Below are positions 45,594 to 56,830 of a DNA stretch of 64,000 bases, one piece after another (position 1 is the stretch's first letter; every line of letters starts with the position of its first letter). The notes beneath the pieces were generated by a model. That model searched no databases. It was not told the DNA's origin and saw only the letters and a list, made by a program, of their open reading frames with translations. Origin of the DNA: Hermetia illucens (Eukaryota; Arthropoda; Insecta; Diptera; Stratiomyidae); NCBI RefSeq assembly GCF_905115235.1, contig NC_051849.1, positions 163,670,091 to 163,734,090 of the forward strand, given 5' to 3'. The position numbers were made by a program, and so were the translations under genes.

Positions 45594-47790
45594 TTGTTAG
45601 AGTTGATTAGAGACTGGTGGGCGCTAGGTGAAGTCTCACCCTCAGATCACTCTTACTTAGAATTTAATCTGACTATTGCAAATGAACAGTCTGTAATCCG
45701 AAGACGGAATTCTAGGAAAACGGATTGGACAAAGTTCAATGAACTCCTTCGCGACAAAGTGGAGTTCCCGAGGAGGCGAAGAACTCCTTTGGCGATAGAA
45801 GGTCAATTGAAAACTTTGAATCGCACACTTTTAAGGTGCCTTTAAGTAGCTTGTCCTACTTCCCGAGATGAAAAGCGGTAGGATTACTCCATGGTGGAAC
45901 CAAGCACTGCAAAGACTCAGGAAATCAACCAGACGACTTTTTTTAGCTTGAAAAGTCATAAGGATGAAGGCTGATTAAATTTCCGGAACTTTTAGCGTGA
46001 ATGTAAGAAGCTTGCAAAATGTTCGAAATGAGACTCTTTTAGAGCATACTGTGGTGAGCTGGAAGGTGAAAGAGAGAGTTCCAGGCTGTGCAGAGTCCTT
46101 AATAAGGATGAGTCAGCCATCGGTTGAATCTATACGGACTCTCCTCGAAATACACCACCGGGGAGAACAGGTCTCAGAAGTGGAAGGAAAAGAATTGGCG
46201 GTTTCGGCAAGCCTTTTAACACCAAGATGTTTCAAGGGGAATTGGGACACTGCGAGAGCGAGTGTTACTAATGAAAAGGCGAGAGCTCTATTATTTGAAC
46301 ACTTCAAAGTCCAGGCATGGATGGCATCTACCTGCTAAAGGAGGCTATAGAGCACTTAGAGTGACTTTTAAGACATGTTTTTCGTGGATGGCTTGGTCTT
46401 GGCTTGGCTTCCTAGTTAAGCCTGGGAAAAATAACTATTCAAATCTAAAGAACTTCAGAGACTGGTTGAGCGTTACATTCGAGAGAAGGCATTAAGGTGT
46501 GCGATTAAATAAAAACCAACATGTTTACCAACGTGCTTTGAGTCTACTCTTCATTCTTTGGTTTCAAAGATAAAGGAGGAGGCAGCTCTGAAAGGCAAAG
46601 TTCGTCCAAAAGCTCTGTGATGCCGCCAAAGAGCATGGTATTAGTGAAACTTTCATTAAGTGGAACAACGCTATGCTAACGCCGAAATCGCTGTGTGCTG
46701 AAATGGGTGTTGATCGGTAACTAACAACGAAAGTGACAAAAGGCTGCCCTCAAGGAAGTCTGCTATCGCACAGAGCATGGGAAAAATTATTGGGAGAACT
46801 GAATCCAATTTCGCAAATCTTTCGTATCTTGACACGAAGAGAAATCTGGGACAAACCAGAAGAATGCCCGCCAGGATATACTGACATTAATAGAAAAGGA
46901 GTAGCTTTCTATAAACTACAACATTTTGTTTTCAACGTTGCAGTAGCTTTGTACTGAAGAACGTTAAAAACAAAAAATTGTAGTTTAGAGAAAGCTAATT
47001 TTAGGCTGAACCACAAGTAGCAGACGAAAAAGTAATCTCTTAGATGTACTGCGCGCAAGCTGGATGATTGACGAGCAGTTGAAGGGCAGGCGCATCGCAA
47101 TCCGTAGCCATAGTTAAGCTGCATTGAGCATTCAAAAATCGTTCAGGAATGTGAAAATCGATTGAACTCTGTTTCCAGATTCAATACGGTGAAACTACTC
47201 TGGGTACCCGGTCATTACAGTCTAGATGGAAATGGGCTACTTTACAAAAAGAGGGTTCACTTGCCCTATGCCCACCCCGGAAGCAGCAATTGGGGTATCA
47301 ATACCATTGGCTAATGCTGCTATTAAAAACTAGAAACAAGCTTCCCATATTGACAGATGGCTGAGCCTTAATGCTGCAAGACATACCAAACTTTTCCAGT
47401 CAGAATCAAACAAACAAACTGTAAAGTTTATCCTGTCGAAAAGCAAGAAGCTTTGTGGAAGTATTGTGGGCATTATGACAGGCCATAATTCACTAGCTAA
47501 GCATATGTTCAGAATAGGAATTCTTCAAAATGATACCTGTCCATCCTATAATGAGGAAGCGAAATCTAAGGAACATTTTCTATGTGAGTGCCCTGCCTAT
47601 GGACGTGCCAGGCATCAGATTTTTGATGCTGATGTGCTACAACTGCAGCGGGTAGCATCAAATGCACTAACAGAAATCCTGCAATAATATTCCGTAATCG
47701 TAATCGAGTACAATAGGCCACTGGGGTTTGAGTGCTCAGAGGCTTTCCCTCTTCCCCACGTCAAACACATACGTACATACATATCCTTGT
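45594..47790 (+). mobile_element. LOA/I-like LINE, decayed
   Basis: Plus-strand blocks in order are the end of an endonuclease (SPSDHSYLEFNLTIAN) near 45640 and the linker RNSRKTDWTKFNELLRDKV near 45700. RT follows with AAKEHGISETFIKWNNAML near 46620 and KGCPQGSLLS near 46740; RNase H with LLWVPGHYSLDGNG near 47190; and a C-terminus with MTGHNSLAKHMFRIGILQN, then a C...H...C knuckle, at 47475-47610. The 3' noncoding end (AGTACAATAGGCC...TTTGAGTGCTCAGAGGC) resembles that of the element at 1-2254, so the two are related families. Large RT and RNase H segments are missing. Confidence 0.75.
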
Positions 47791-48289
47791 CCACTTATCA
47801 TCAAATATTCCTACATATGGACGACATACTACTCATCATCGTACATTGGAAAGGTAAACAATGTCGTGTACAAGATTTGTCGGTGAACTCGGTCGTGGAA
47901 TCCGCTGAATACGCCATTTAATCGTGTAAATCAAAGATCCCTATGTACTTATATTTCGACTTGCTCACATAAGCTCTATTCATGGTTAAACAGGTCCAGG
48001 ACTACATAGCAAGTTATGTTAAAGGCAAAGCTGTCAATTTAATAGACTTATGCCGTTAATATGTCTTCTAAAGCCAATTTCATTTGCGCAAGTTCAAGAT
48101 GCTAGATGTATAAAATCGCTGCAATACGAACTGAAAAATACAATTGGGCGTTTCCATAGCCAGAGATCTGAACTAATAACAGATTAATAACATATCCTGC
48201 ATATAACTTGCCTTTCGTGTCGACCTCTCAAGAATACCAATTTTCCGCGACTAGTTTCTTTGCAACTGTACCTTATTTTCAAGATTTTG
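47791..48289. other. Unassigned sequence
   Basis: AT-rich spacer with no recognisable feature. Confidence 0.4.
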
Positions 48290-48350
48290 TGTAAACCAAA
48301 ACGTTATCAGAATTGGTTTACTGTCTTCCTGCCCTTTTTTTGAGGAAGTG
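48290..48350 (+). repeat. DR1 repeat, 5' end scrap
   Basis: AACCAAAACGTTATCAGAAT followed by TGGTTTACTGTCTTCCTGCC matches the 5' start seen at 18395 and, reversed, near 63790-63830. Confidence 0.45.
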
Positions 48351-48424
48351 GAAATCTTCAAAAGACACTAGCCTGGACACGACAGCGTGTGGGATTCTTA
48401 CCCACTAAAACCACCCCCGACTCT

Positions 48425-50050
48425 CCCATATGGTATTACATCATGGGGCGGAGTCGTATTTGAACTTGGTCTTGGTTTACGTGGCGTACGTAATGTGACA
48501 TGCTAACATTCTTCGTACCAGATTTTCTGGCGCGAGTACCTTTCCTAGAGTCTCCTTTAGGTTCCTCCTTTCCTCCACAAACCTTGGACAGTGAAAGAAT
48601 ACGTGCTCTGTGTCCTCTGGGACTCCATTGCAGTTTAGTCAATCGGGTGAGGTATCTAGTTTAAACTATTACTGGCGATATCCTCCATGCCCCATGAGAA
48701 ACTGGGTAAGATTATAATTAATCTCACCGTGCCGTCTGTCCAACCACTCTTTGACGGCGAGGATGAGCCTGTGTGTCCACCGACTCTTTCTCGAGCGTTC
48801 CCAATGCTTCTCCCATCCATTTAGAGATCTCTTCCTTTCGGCGTTCTTCGTCTGCGATAAAGGAGAGATAGACTTCGCATTGTACTTATCATCATCTCAT
48901 CTGCCAAGATGTCAATAAGCATCGTTGCGTAGATAGTGAATGCTGCACCCTCTGAGACAGTTCTGAATGCCGAGCATACCCGTAGGGCTGTTCTTCTGTA
49001 GACTGAACTCAGTTTGTTAGCGTTAAATGTAACCCGCAATGCCTTTCCCGAAACTGGAGCTGCATAGAGCAGTATCGAACTCACTACCCTAGCTATAAGC
49101 AAACTTGAAAACGTGTCGTGGCCCTGCCACGTTCGGTATCATCCTCGGCAGGGCCAAACTTGCAGTGGAAGCTTTGTTATAAGCATACTGCACGTGTGGC
49201 TTATAGCTAAGCTTCCCGTCTATCAACACTCCCAAGTATTTGAAGGCAGGCTCTGAAGTGATGATATGATTCCCAATTTGAATACGGGCAAAATTTCTTT
49301 CGCGGCGCTTGGTGATGAGGAACGCTTCCGTTTTTTCCTCCGCAAGTGTCAAACCAGATCTCTATAGTCAACCCTTAACAGCACTGATCGCTTCGCATAG
49401 ATATAACTCAGCGAGATGCTTTGCGACCACAACCAGCGCTATATCATCGGCGTAGCCCACCATCGTGGCTTCCTCCGGAAGGGGAAGATTAAGAACATCG
49501 TTGTATATGATGTTCTGCAGCAGTGGGCGCAGTACGGAGCCCTGTGGGACACACGCGAAGACAACGTACTCCTGGGGTCCGTCATCGGTGTAATACCAAA
49601 ACCTCCGTTCTTGTAAATAGCTGTTGACAATAGCTGCAAGATAAGCGGGAATACCAATCTTCGGCAGAGATTCCCGTATTGGGTTCCAATTGGCCGAATT
49701 GAATGCATTTTTCACATCCAGGGTCACTACTATGCAATATTTGCTAGTACTGCCCTTTCCGTGGATTGCATCTTCGGCCAAGCCAGTAACCATTTTGATG
49801 GAATGAATGGTTAATCTGGCTTTACGGAACCCATACTGTCAATCTGAGAGGCCTGCCTGAATCTCAACAACCGGGAATATCTATTATAGATTACTCGCTC
49901 TAGCATTCTGCCCACAATGTCCAAAAGAGAAATAGGTCAGTAGGAGGTTGGCTCACCTGGAGGTATTCATGATGCAGGAAATATCCCAACGGACATGCAC
50001 GCTTCCAACAACTCAGCAAACATGTCCGGTCTGGATTTCACGGCAAGCCT
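48425..50050 (-). mobile_element. R1-like LINE, 3' part, moderately preserved
   Basis: The minus-strand frame 49368-49793 encodes the RT core: VTLDVKNAFNSANWNPIRES, then VPQGSVLRPLLQNIIYNDVL and the catalytic box in TMVGYADDIALVVVAKHL. A second frame at 49089-49352 adds RIQIGNHIITSEPAFKYLGV. A third at 48821-49102 adds SSILLYAAPVSGKALR. The C-terminus near 48540-48640 has a knuckle, CNGVPEDTEHVFFHCPRF. All are typical of R1-type LINEs. Frames change between these blocks, so it is inactive. It is the same family as 27040-28800. Confidence 0.8.
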
Positions 50051-50054
50051 GCCT

Positions 50055-50345
50055 GTATGACTGTCTATCTGTCGTACATGCGGTGAGTGGCATCTTTCTC
50101 CGTTGATTTAACTGGCATATAGGCATGTGGGATATCCCACATTCTCAGAAACTACTCAACCAAAAAAAAATGAAAACCACCTCAAGTTTACTCTAAAATT
50201 ATTAAGTTTTGTAATATGGGCTATTATATAGAGCATGATCACTATTAGTTTGATGGAAATCGAACTATTACTAACAAAGTTATAATAGTTCAAAATTTTC
50301 TATTTTTTGCAAATTTACTTCAATCTAACACAGAGTGTCAGTATT
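50055..50345 (+). repeat. DR1 repeat, internally deleted
   Basis: Begins TGACTGTCTATCTGTCGTAC, then AACTACTCAACCAAAAAAAA, ATTATATAGAGCATGATCAC and TACTAACAAAGTTATAATAG in the DR1 order, with much of the middle and the 3' end block missing. Confidence 0.6.
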
Positions 50346-52639
50346 ATATTAAAAGTTAACTTCTGGAAAATTCTGATAGCAGGAGACGTTTACATTAAAT
50401 AGTCAATCCAATGTTTTTTGGTTGGATCATACGTTACGCTCAGCGCTAAAGTTCAATCTGGCCTGCCAATATTCAGGGAGACATAAATTGTTATATAAAT
50501 AAAAATTAGCTATGAACAAGTTACACTCTGCATAGAATTCGTATTCCACCCGGAGAGCTGGCGGAATGCACCAGTAAGAAACCCTTTTCAAGCTCTTACC
50601 ATCTTCAGTTAGAGTTTTTCTAAATTCTGCATTGTATAATTTTTTATCAATCAACTATATATTTAAGAAGAAGATAATAAACTAGTTTATTGTTGAATAG
50701 AAATAACTAACTTTTTTTTCAATTTCCTTCAATTAGTTTGAAAGTTAGAGCGAGGTCTAAAAATCGCATTGTTATTCAAATTTCCTGATATTGAAAAAAT
50801 CGTATTCTATGCAACATCGCGAACGAACAGCATACCTCGTTAAGACAACTGCTTAAGATTATGCAAAAGAATTCAGCATCCACTTATGGTCAGCAAGCAC
50901 AATGTATTTTCTAGTGCATTCCTAAGCATCTCATTAATCACTTATTCACCGACTGTTGGCCGAACAACATGCCTTAAGTGCAACAAACAACCTCCAATCT
51001 GACACGATCTATTACTCGCTCGATGCAATGGTGCAACAGTTTGTCGCACTTTTGCACCTTTCCTCGTTGCTACACAATTGTTAAGCGACAACAATTGCAC
51101 CTACATTAGCCCCAAGCACAAAACTCCCACTTTGGCATTGATCTTGTGCCCAGCACCGTTACCACTAGTTAATGGTGAGTTGTCTTAAGACGCCGTTCCG
51201 CGTAGTAAAAAGTTGATCTGGTTTTCTTTCTTTCAATCCGGTGGACGCGGTGTAACCACATTTTTAGATCTATAAATATATTTTCAGTTTTTGCTAGGTC
51301 CAGTGCTTTGCACAAATTTAAAAACACGGTCCCAGATTGTCACGCGCAAAATTGAGATTAGTTTCAGCTTTTCAGCACATCACTTTCATTAATCCCGATG
51401 GATAAAGGAAGGACGAAAAGCGAAAGAACCATTTTTTAATACCCTTAGAAATCAGCAGCTTTGTTGATAATCAAACAAAGTTAAAAGGTATCGTCACCAT
51501 CTTTTATCAGAAGAGCAATAGCTGTGAAAAATTAGGAGGACAGTTACCTCTTTTTAATGTTCCTATTATCGTCTCATAGTATCAAGTTTGCGAGGCCCTG
51601 CCCTAGAGTGTAACCTGCGGCTGGAAGCGAAATGCTTGTCAACTGGTTACCGGCTGGTTAACTTATTCCGCTTTGCCGGTTTCAATCGCGGGTACTTACG
51701 TCGATTTGCGATTGTAATGTTTTCCTGTTTCATAATAATCCGCACTCCACCCACCTGAGGTTAGTGCGATCTGAACGATAGCCAACATTTAGCTCCGGTT
51801 ATTAAATTATAAGTTGACTGTAATTTCTATTAACAACAGATTAAATTGTATACTTATAAGGATAATTCACAAAGTTTCGACAAGGATCTACCACACACAA
51901 CTATCGTGATTGATTGATGTACATATGTCCATATATGTTTGAATATTCGTGGGGGTACTTAGCACAAGTACATAAAAACCTCCGCTTTGAAAAGTAGAAC
52001 CATATGCAGTCTTAAACCCTCTTGTTGAGCTAGAAGCTTTGCATATTCGTTTTCTTGCCTTATTTCCTTCTTCTCTGTCAATTAGAACGTGCAGAAGTTA
52101 GACCCTACTGCTATTCTTTGGTGACCATGCTGGTATATTAATGATAATCACCCCCTTATTTTAACTAATGCGAAAAATCTCCAAGTTTTAATATTTCCAA
52201 ATGAAGCATTCATATTTGCCACATTTTGGCAAAGAGACCTGTGCAACCAACCTCGGAAATGAGAGAGGGGTGCCCTTTCGGACACCTCAGTCTTTCTCAC
52301 GCCATTATCAAATTTTTCGAATGTTCTTCCTAAAAAAAACTCGAGACCAGAGTGCCAGGAACGAGTGGGAAAGTGGACGTGGATGGAAAGTCGACGATAG
52401 ATCATATCTTCAATCGATGTTTTCCCTACCTTATATTCTCAAGCCGCGTCGTGTTTAGGTTTCGCATTCTCAGGCCCCAAAAAATTGAGCATGCCTCTTT
52501 AGTATAATGTGAGGTTTGTTGGAGCTAGAAAAGAAACTGAAGTTCAAATGAATAGGGTAACAAAAATTATTAATCGGGAAATAATAGTAAATTTTAAAAT
52601 AAACCTCAACTTCTTCAATTGTCCAACGATCTCCCCCCA
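50346..52639. other. Long noncoding stretch, no repeats recognised
   Basis: About 2.3 kb with no recognisable element. At 51075-51097 an inverted pair CAATTGTT/AACAATTG with a 7-bp spacer resembles paired Sox-type sites. Several TTAAG(T/A) motifs lie at 50840-51190. It could be host intergenic or intronic regulatory DNA. Open frames at 52148-52458 on both strands look like chance. Confidence 0.35.
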
Positions 52640-54195
52640 GAACTCTGACCTTAGATTAGAAGGAGGAGCGTTTGAGGCAACGTACTCTGTACTATCCTCA
52701 GTAAAACAAAAATAAAATGCTTAGATTAGGGAAAGAGATAAATAGAGTATAGTTGGAGTTATTCCACTATGCTAAATCCTACCTGATCTCTCTTGGTGAC
52801 AGGTACCGCGACATGATGATCGGATTGAGTCACAAGCCTCGGAGAAATGCTAGGGCGTCCACCTCAGTCGACGTGGCAGGACGGGCCCCGGTCCTCTCGA
52901 GAAATGGGCAAGGGTTCTTGACGCATGGACGGCGTCAGGACGTAAGCAAGTTAGTCCGAACAAAACGAACAAAACAAATACGTGTCCGCACGCTAAATAT
53001 TGGTACCCTAACTAGAAAAACCGAGGAACTCGCAAGAGTCCTTCGGGAAAGGCGTATTGATATCTGCGCTTTGCCAGAAACCCGATGGTCTGTTGCCAAA
53101 AGCTGCGACATTGAACACGAACGCGGTAAAAATGGCTATAAACTTCAATATGGAGTTGGCATTGCCATCTCAGAGGGTTTCCGTGATGCCATTAAAGAAG
53201 TCGAACGATTTGATGATCAGCTGATGAAGCTCACCATTATATCAGCTGATCCCACTATTCACTTCTTCACCGTGTACGCACCACAGACAGGTCGACCTGA
53301 TGCCGTGAAAAATGCCTTCTGGCAACTTCTCGATGAAAAGACTTGCCTGCTGACGACTACATTATCACTGCGATCTTAATGGTCATGTAGGTGAAAAGGC
53401 AGACGGTAACAAGTGCCATGGGGGAAAGGGGTTTGGAGCGCGCAATGAGGGTGGCGAGCCTATAATCGATTTTGCGGGCACCCATGATCTTGCACTTATG
53501 ATTACATGGTTCATCAAACGATTGTCTCATCTTCCCACATTTTACAGTGGGAACAGTAAAACGCAAATCGATTATATTCTCATAAGGTGCCAACTTTTTA
53601 CCACTGTCACTGATTGCAAAGTCGTTCCCCATGAGACCATCGCACATCAACATCGGCCGTTGATTGCCGTCCTATGAATTAAGCCGCCGATAAAACAGCG
53701 TGAGGAATGCACTGGCCCGCCGCGCATTAAATGGTGATGATTTGGTGAGAAGAAAGACGAAACGATTTCACTCATACGATTGCTGACCATTACGAATGTG
53801 GAAGAATCATGGAACCAAATGAAAGACACGATCCACAAAGCGTCCTCTGCAACACTCGGAGTCACCAAGCCGGGTAATCGGTACATCAACCGCAACACTT
53901 GGCTTTGGAATGACGATGTTGAAATGAAGGTCCGTGAAAAGAAACGCCTCTACGACAAATTTCTGGACGATAAAACGCCTGATAATTGGCAAATTTATGA
54001 GAATGTCAACCGGGAAGCAAAGAAAGCGGTCGCTGTCACCCGAGCGAACCATTACAAAAATCGTTACGATAAACTGGACACTCGGGATGGCGACAGAGAT
54101 CTGTATCGACTTGCTAAAAGCCGTAATGAACATACACAAGATATCGAACACTTCTCTTGCGTTAATGAAAAGAACGGTACTTTGCTTACCAACCG
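52640..54195 (+). mobile_element. RTE-A LINE, copy 3: endonuclease to linker
   Basis: This is the best preserved RTE-A endonuclease. The frame 52753-53379 reads RVRTLNIGTLTRKTEELARV, RRIDICALPETRW, GVGIAISEGFRDAIKEVERF and FFTVYAPQTGRPDAV. After a frame change it continues with CDLNGHVGEKADGN near 53370 and TFYSGNSKTQIDYILIR near 53540. The frame 53780-54202 carries the post-endonuclease linker (ESWNQMKDTIHKASSATLGV, VREKKRLYDKFLDDKTPDNW, NGTLLTNRG). The RT is absent: at 54195-54196 the sequence jumps into the 3' end of RTE-B. The 5' end is about 50 bp shorter than copies 1 and 2. Confidence 0.85.
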
Positions 54196-54428
54196 AGGAT
54201 GATCCAGCCCGAAAAGTATATAAGGGCAATATCTATGGTAGAAAAAGAAGACGAGGCAGACCCTGCCAAAGATGGAACGATGGCGTAGGCTAGGACGCCA
54301 GACAGCTTTTAGGGATATCGAATTGGTGGAACTCGGCGCAAAGCCGGGATGTCTGGAGTTCCTTATTAAGGCAGGCCTAGACCTGATACCAGTTGTTGCG
54401 CCGTTAATGATGATGATAATTAATTATG
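54196..54428 (+). mobile_element. RTE-B LINE 3' end fused to RTE-A copy 3
   Basis: GAGGATGATCCAGCCCGAAA followed by GTATATAAGGGCAATATCTA matches the RTE-B copy at 40128-41060 almost base for base and encodes DDPARKVYKGNIYGRKRRRG. It runs to TGTTGCGCCGTTAATGATGA and a GAT-type tail. It follows RTE-A linker sequence with no spacer, in the same orientation. Confidence 0.85.
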
Positions 54429-54445
54429 ATGGGCTTCCTTCGTAG

Positions 54446-54576
54446 ACCACATTTCCGTGGCCCGTAGTCGTTCACTACCAGAACATATGGATATGGAAGC
54501 TATGGATTTTGACTCTCCATCACTTCAGTGGAAAACCCGCATTTATAAACTGCGATACAGTCAGCTTGAAAGAAAA
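54446..54576 (+). CDS. Exon-like open frame of unknown origin (43 codons)
   Basis: A 131-bp segment bounded by a possible acceptor (CTTCCTTCGTAG) and a good donor (AAAA/GTAAGTATT). Its single open frame reads SVARSRSLPEHMDMEAMDFD, then SPSLQWKTRIYKLRYSQLER. The composition is protein-like and unlike the surrounding LINE frames. I do not recognise the family. It sits between an RTE-B tail and a mariner fragment, so it could be an exon of a host gene with large TE-filled introns, a captured gene piece, or chance. No neighbouring exon was found in this window. Confidence 0.3.
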
Positions 54577-54589
54577 GTAAGTATTTGGT

Positions 54590-54865
54590 CGATTGTGAGC
54601 TCGCGCGGCACCCACTTTAAACATAGCTTTCGTATACCAAAACATTCATGAATGAAATGTCCAACATATTCATTTGATATCTCCAGAGCCTCAGCTATGT
54701 CGATCAACTTCATTTTGTGGTCATTAAATTCAAAAGTCAAAATATTTTATGGTTTTTTTGAGGTTTTTGGCAGTATTAGCGTCTTTGGGGCATCCACTGC
54801 GTCCATCATCCTCGGTGCTCATTTCGCCTCGTTTAAACTAGGCAAACCACTTCTAAACGGTTAAT
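54590..54865 (-). mobile_element. mariner transposase N-terminal fragment
   Basis: The minus strand reads FKRGEMSTEDDGRSGCPKDA, then after a frame change NDHKMKLIDIAEALEISNEY, HECFGIRKLCLKWVPRELTI and DQ. These are the mariner DNA-binding region blocks up to the conserved WVPRxLTxDQ. The catalytic domain is missing beyond 54590. It differs from the mariner at 15988-17430. The stretch 54866-55177 is unassigned. Confidence 0.75.
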
Positions 54866-55177
54866 TTTCCTGGCGCAAAGTGCGAATAATGTTTATCAGG
54901 TTAACTAAAAATCAGATTTAATACTAATGTGCCATGAATTTTTCAACGCAATTGATAAAGCAACTCCGATAATGAGTGAAACTAGGAACCCGACTACGGC
55001 CGGTCAACTAGTGGCATCGCAGCCTAATTCTTTCAGGAAACGGAAGAGGAACAAACAAAGTAGGATTACAGACTGTGTCGGAACTTTCTCTTTCGCTTCT
55101 ACTAGGAAAAGCGAAAGAAAGGAAGGTGATGGGAATGCAGCTGGTATGTAAAAAAGGGTACATGTAGACCAGACGCC

Positions 55178-55556
55178 ATGAACTTAGCCACCAGCGCAAC
55201 CATAGACACAATCATTAGGAAACACACTCGAAGGTTAGAACGTAGTAATCTCACTACACTATATACCCAACAATTACCCTCAACCGCTCAAAAACGATCA
55301 AGTGTCACCTTCTCAAATCTGTCCAAACACATGCAAAGGACATTGAAAAGGTTTGACATACAGTTGGTAGGATCAAGCTCCCAGCTGGCTGGGGAAAAAG
55401 ACCGAAAAACGGTAGAGGAGATGAGCGGCATTTATAAAATCGCCTGCTCAGATTGTCCGAAGGTGTATATCGGGCAAACAAAAAGATTGATAACTGCCAG
55501 ATTTAGGGAGCACATGATATTAATATCTAATAGCGCTGATCAAATCAAAATGCACT
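55178..55556 (+). mobile_element. Penelope-like element fragment with GIY-YIG domain
   Basis: The frame reads SNLSKHMQRTLKRFDIQLVG, the segment before the nuclease in Penelope-like elements, then SGIYKIACSDCPKVYIGQTK and RFREHM with canonical GIY and YIG tripeptides. The domain is cut off soon after. It is a different, better conserved subfamily than the relic at 7390-8660. The element is an inactive fragment. The sequence 55557-55884 is unassigned. Confidence 0.82.
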
Positions 55557-55884
55557 AAATGAAGTTGGGAGACTGCAACTTCGAAACCATTGAAAATTTC
55601 TTGTCTCTGGGATGGCAAATAACAATCGCTACCGTTTTGATAATCGCCTACGGTAGCTAGCAGTCAACAAAGCCTTTTTTAGCATATAAAATCTGTTGCT
55701 TGAAATATCCAAGAATTAGGTCAAAGTTTTGAAACACAATGGAATCCTCTGGAGAGGTTTTTCCTTGGGGTACGGTAGGTGAATCAGTTTACGCTCAGAG
55801 TTTTGGACTCCCGCAACGGTACGTCATCGGTCTACCAACTTAACACTTTCCCGTCATCAGAGAATTTTTCGCTCTTCCGGCTTA

Positions 55885-56830
55885 AAAAGCCTTCAAGTCA
55901 GGGAACCTTTCACAACGGGATGGGAGAAAAGGGGAACGCAACACGACTCATCTGACGTCTGCCAACACCCCTCAGCATCTCTCTGATAACGTCGTCTGCA
56001 CTTTCCGCAAGGAAAAAAGGTGTGATCGGTATCATCCACCACTCCATTACAGAACAGATAAGGAGATCGTCTCCCCCCAATATTTTTGCAGTTGAGGCGG
56101 AAAAATTCCATACCTACATAGAATTTGGGTAAGGAAATAATCAATCCCACCATGCTTTCAATTCAGTCCCGAATATAAATTTTCAATGAGCTGCGCAGTC
56201 CATCTACCTCTTGACACATTTTGTCAAGAGAACTGCTACTCGGTAAGTGTGCATTAACGTTTTCCACCCAAACAGAAAAAGCACCTTTGTAAGTCTTCGC
56301 CCTTGTGACTGCATATGGCTTTACTTCCCTTGAAAGGAAGGGCAACGAGAGTCACTCCACCGATTTTCATCACATCTAAGGCAGACGCCACTCGCAAAAT
56401 TCCCGGCCTCCGTACTTGACAAGGGTGCTTTCAATACACCTCCTCCGACGCAGGTCGGAATTCTCTTTCTGGCCAAGATGGCTACTTCCGTTTTTCTAGC
56501 GCAAGGATGAAATCATGAACAGTCGTTTACCCGTGGCATCAGTTCGACAGTACGTTCGGCAACAAGTGATTCAAACGCATCTGCATAACCAATCAGGTGC
56601 GACTCTTCTGGCACGTCGAGTGTATTGTAGGAAGAATTGCAGAGGTCGGCGCTAGAATGTATCTCTGTACTACTCTTCACGTGATTTCCATCCTCCTCTG
56701 GCCCTATAGCGTCTCATAGAGCAGCAAGCCGCCTCTCAGTTAATCCCCCAATACCTGCTCATGCACGTGGAATTTTTTCTAATGTGCCCAGCATATCTGT
56801 CCATCCTTCGGAATTGAAGGCGTTATGAGG
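55885..56830 (-). mobile_element. R1-like LINE, 3' part, decayed
   Basis: Minus-strand blocks are DVPEESHLIGYAD near 56580-56630 (RT catalytic region) and KPYAVTRAKTYKGAFSVWVE near 56280. Toward the end, ITDYFLTQ-like sequence and a knuckle (LFCNGVVDDTDHTFFPCGKC) lie near 56000-56060. The knuckle matches the R1-like copy at 48425-50050 (CNGVPEDTEHVFFHC). Frames are broken, and the 5' limit is uncertain. Confidence 0.65.
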
